A stretch of 64,000 nucleotides of DNA. It comes from Myxococcales bacterium. Lineage in GTDB: Bacteria; Myxococcota_A; Polyangia; Nannocystales; Nannocystaceae. The stretch is from assembly GCA_020633295.1 (NCBI GenBank), contig JACKDW010000002.1:1178001-1242000 (forward strand), given 5' to 3'. Within the stretch, counting starts at the first letter, position 1, and every line of letters begins with the position of its first letter. Below are positions 63,374 through 64,000 of the stretch, in pieces. The notes under the pieces were generated by a model. It was not told the DNA's origin and made no database searches. It saw only the letters and a program-made list of their open reading frames with translations. A program made the translations under genes and the position numbers.

Positions 63374-64000
63374 TTGGGGAGGCGATCCAGCAACAAGCAG
63401 CAGGGCGGCGGCGGCTCCGAGGTCGCGCCGGTGCGCTTGCACATCGACCCCGAGCGCCCGGCGCCGCGCAAGCTCGAGCCCGCCATCACGGCGCTCCGGC
63501 GCGGGCACGTGATCGTGTACCCGACCGACACGGGCTACGCGTTCGGCTGCGCGATCTCGAGTCCGCGCGGGATCGCGATGCTGCGCCGGCTCAAGAACAT
63601 GGGCGAGCGCGACCCGAAGCCGCTGACGATGCTCGTGGGCAGCCTCGCGGACATCGGCCGCTACGGGCACATGGGCAACGCCGCGTTCCGCATCGTCCGT
63701 CGGCTGCTCCCGGGGCCCTACACCATGGTGGTGCGCGCGACCTCGGAGGTCCCGCGCGGCATGAAGAACAAGCGCCAGGAGGTCGGCGTGCGCGTGCCCG
63801 ATCACCCGGTCTGCGCGCTGCTGGGGGAGCTGCTGGGCGAGCCGCTGCTGACGGCCTCGGTGACGCACTTCGAAGATGAGCAGTTCGAGCTGCAGGAGCC
63901 CGAGGAGATCCTGCGCCGACACGCGCGGGAGCTGAGCGTGGTGGTGGACGTAGGTCCGCTGTGGCCGGATCCGTCGACGGTGCTGCGGTTCCTCGACGAC
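63374..64000 (+). CDS. YciO/Sua5-YrdC family protein, 5' part
   Basis: At least 209 aa; runs off the window end. The first start after the aldolase stop in this frame is TTG 63374; GTG 63431 (VRLHIDPERPAP) is an alternative nearer the domain. YrdC-type fold: HVIVYPTDTGYAFGCAISSP, KPLTMLVGSLADIGRY, LLPGPYTMVVRAT, EVGVRVPDHPVC, EPLLTASVT. The TDTGYAFGC form and VPRGMKNKRQE match YciO, a paralogue of the TsaC/Sua5 threonylcarbamoyl-AMP synthases used in t6A tRNA modification. Whether it makes TC-AMP is not certain. Confidence 0.85.
   Translation, partial: MGRRSSNKQQGGGGSEVAPVRLHIDPERPAPRKLEPAITALRRGHVIVYPTDTGYAFGCAISSPRGIAMLRRLKNMGERDPKPLTMLVGSLADIGRYGHMGNAAFRIVRRLLPGPYTMVVRATSEVPRGMKNKRQEVGVRVPDHPVCALLGELLGEPLLTASVTHFEDEQFELQEPEEILRRHARELSVVVDVGPLWPDPSTVLRFLDD

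Overview
This is a very GC-rich bacterial chromosome segment that looks like a member of the Myxococcota, probably in or near Nannocystaceae/Polyangia. That placement is inferred from gene content. The content includes many short lipoproteins of no known family, an FHA-GGDEF protein, a large TPR-containing Ser/Thr kinase, a class I lysyl-tRNA synthetase, a FabV-type enoyl reductase, a squalene-epoxidase-like/terpene-cyclase-like pair, and paired amidohydrolases. No IS element, prophage, rRNA or CRISPR array is visible. Gene order is a mosaic of short operons on both strands, many with 4-bp start/stop overlaps (GTGA or ATGA).

Layout. 0-10 kb: the 3' end of an HtrA protease with a clear terminator, a left-handed beta-helix protein, class I LysRS, a TPR lipoprotein, a membrane aspartic protease overlapping a membrane protein, a Fur regulator, then xseB-ispA. 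10.3-11.7 kb: eleven minus-strand tRNA genes (six Leu, two Tyr, two Pro, one Arg) with unusual members. 12-15 kb: an O-antigen-ligase-like membrane protein and a peroxiredoxin-glutaredoxin fusion. 15.3-19 kb: a two-gene DNA modification locus (a stand-alone methyltransferase and a methyltransferase-specificity fusion). 19.4-19.7 kb: tmRNA with its own promoter and terminator. 19.9-25.8 kb: FHA-GGDEF, lytic transglycosylase, dapD and a Cys-rich secreted protein. 25.8-30.7 kb: deoxyhypusine-synthase-like protein, EttA and arginine decarboxylase, which suggests a polyamine/translation group.

30.8-36.7 kb is the most accessory-looking stretch. It holds a metallopeptidase/ATP-grasp pair, a palindromic operator with promoter and structured leader ahead of an excisionase-like HTH gene, a 14-bp tandem repeat, and a tightly overlapped operon of pentapeptide-repeat, DUF1269-like and NYN-LOTUS proteins. 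36.7-44.7 kb: RidA, two amidohydrolases (one frameshifted and lacking its metal-binding motif), a UbiA prenyltransferase with an unknown partner, and an RluA-type pseudouridine synthase. 44.7-48.3 kb: a squalene-epoxidase-like FAD enzyme with a squalene-hopene-cyclase-like protein that lacks the DxDDT acid motif. 48.5-64 kb: lipoproteins, FabV, Ser/Thr kinase, ApbE, a methyltransferase with a long repetitive tail, an Ig-like-repeat lipoprotein, aminopeptidase P, a GT-C-like membrane protein, class II aldolase and a YciO-type protein cut by the window edge.

Several start codons were moved downstream of the longest open frame where a signal peptide, ribosome binding site or domain start supported it; each case is noted.
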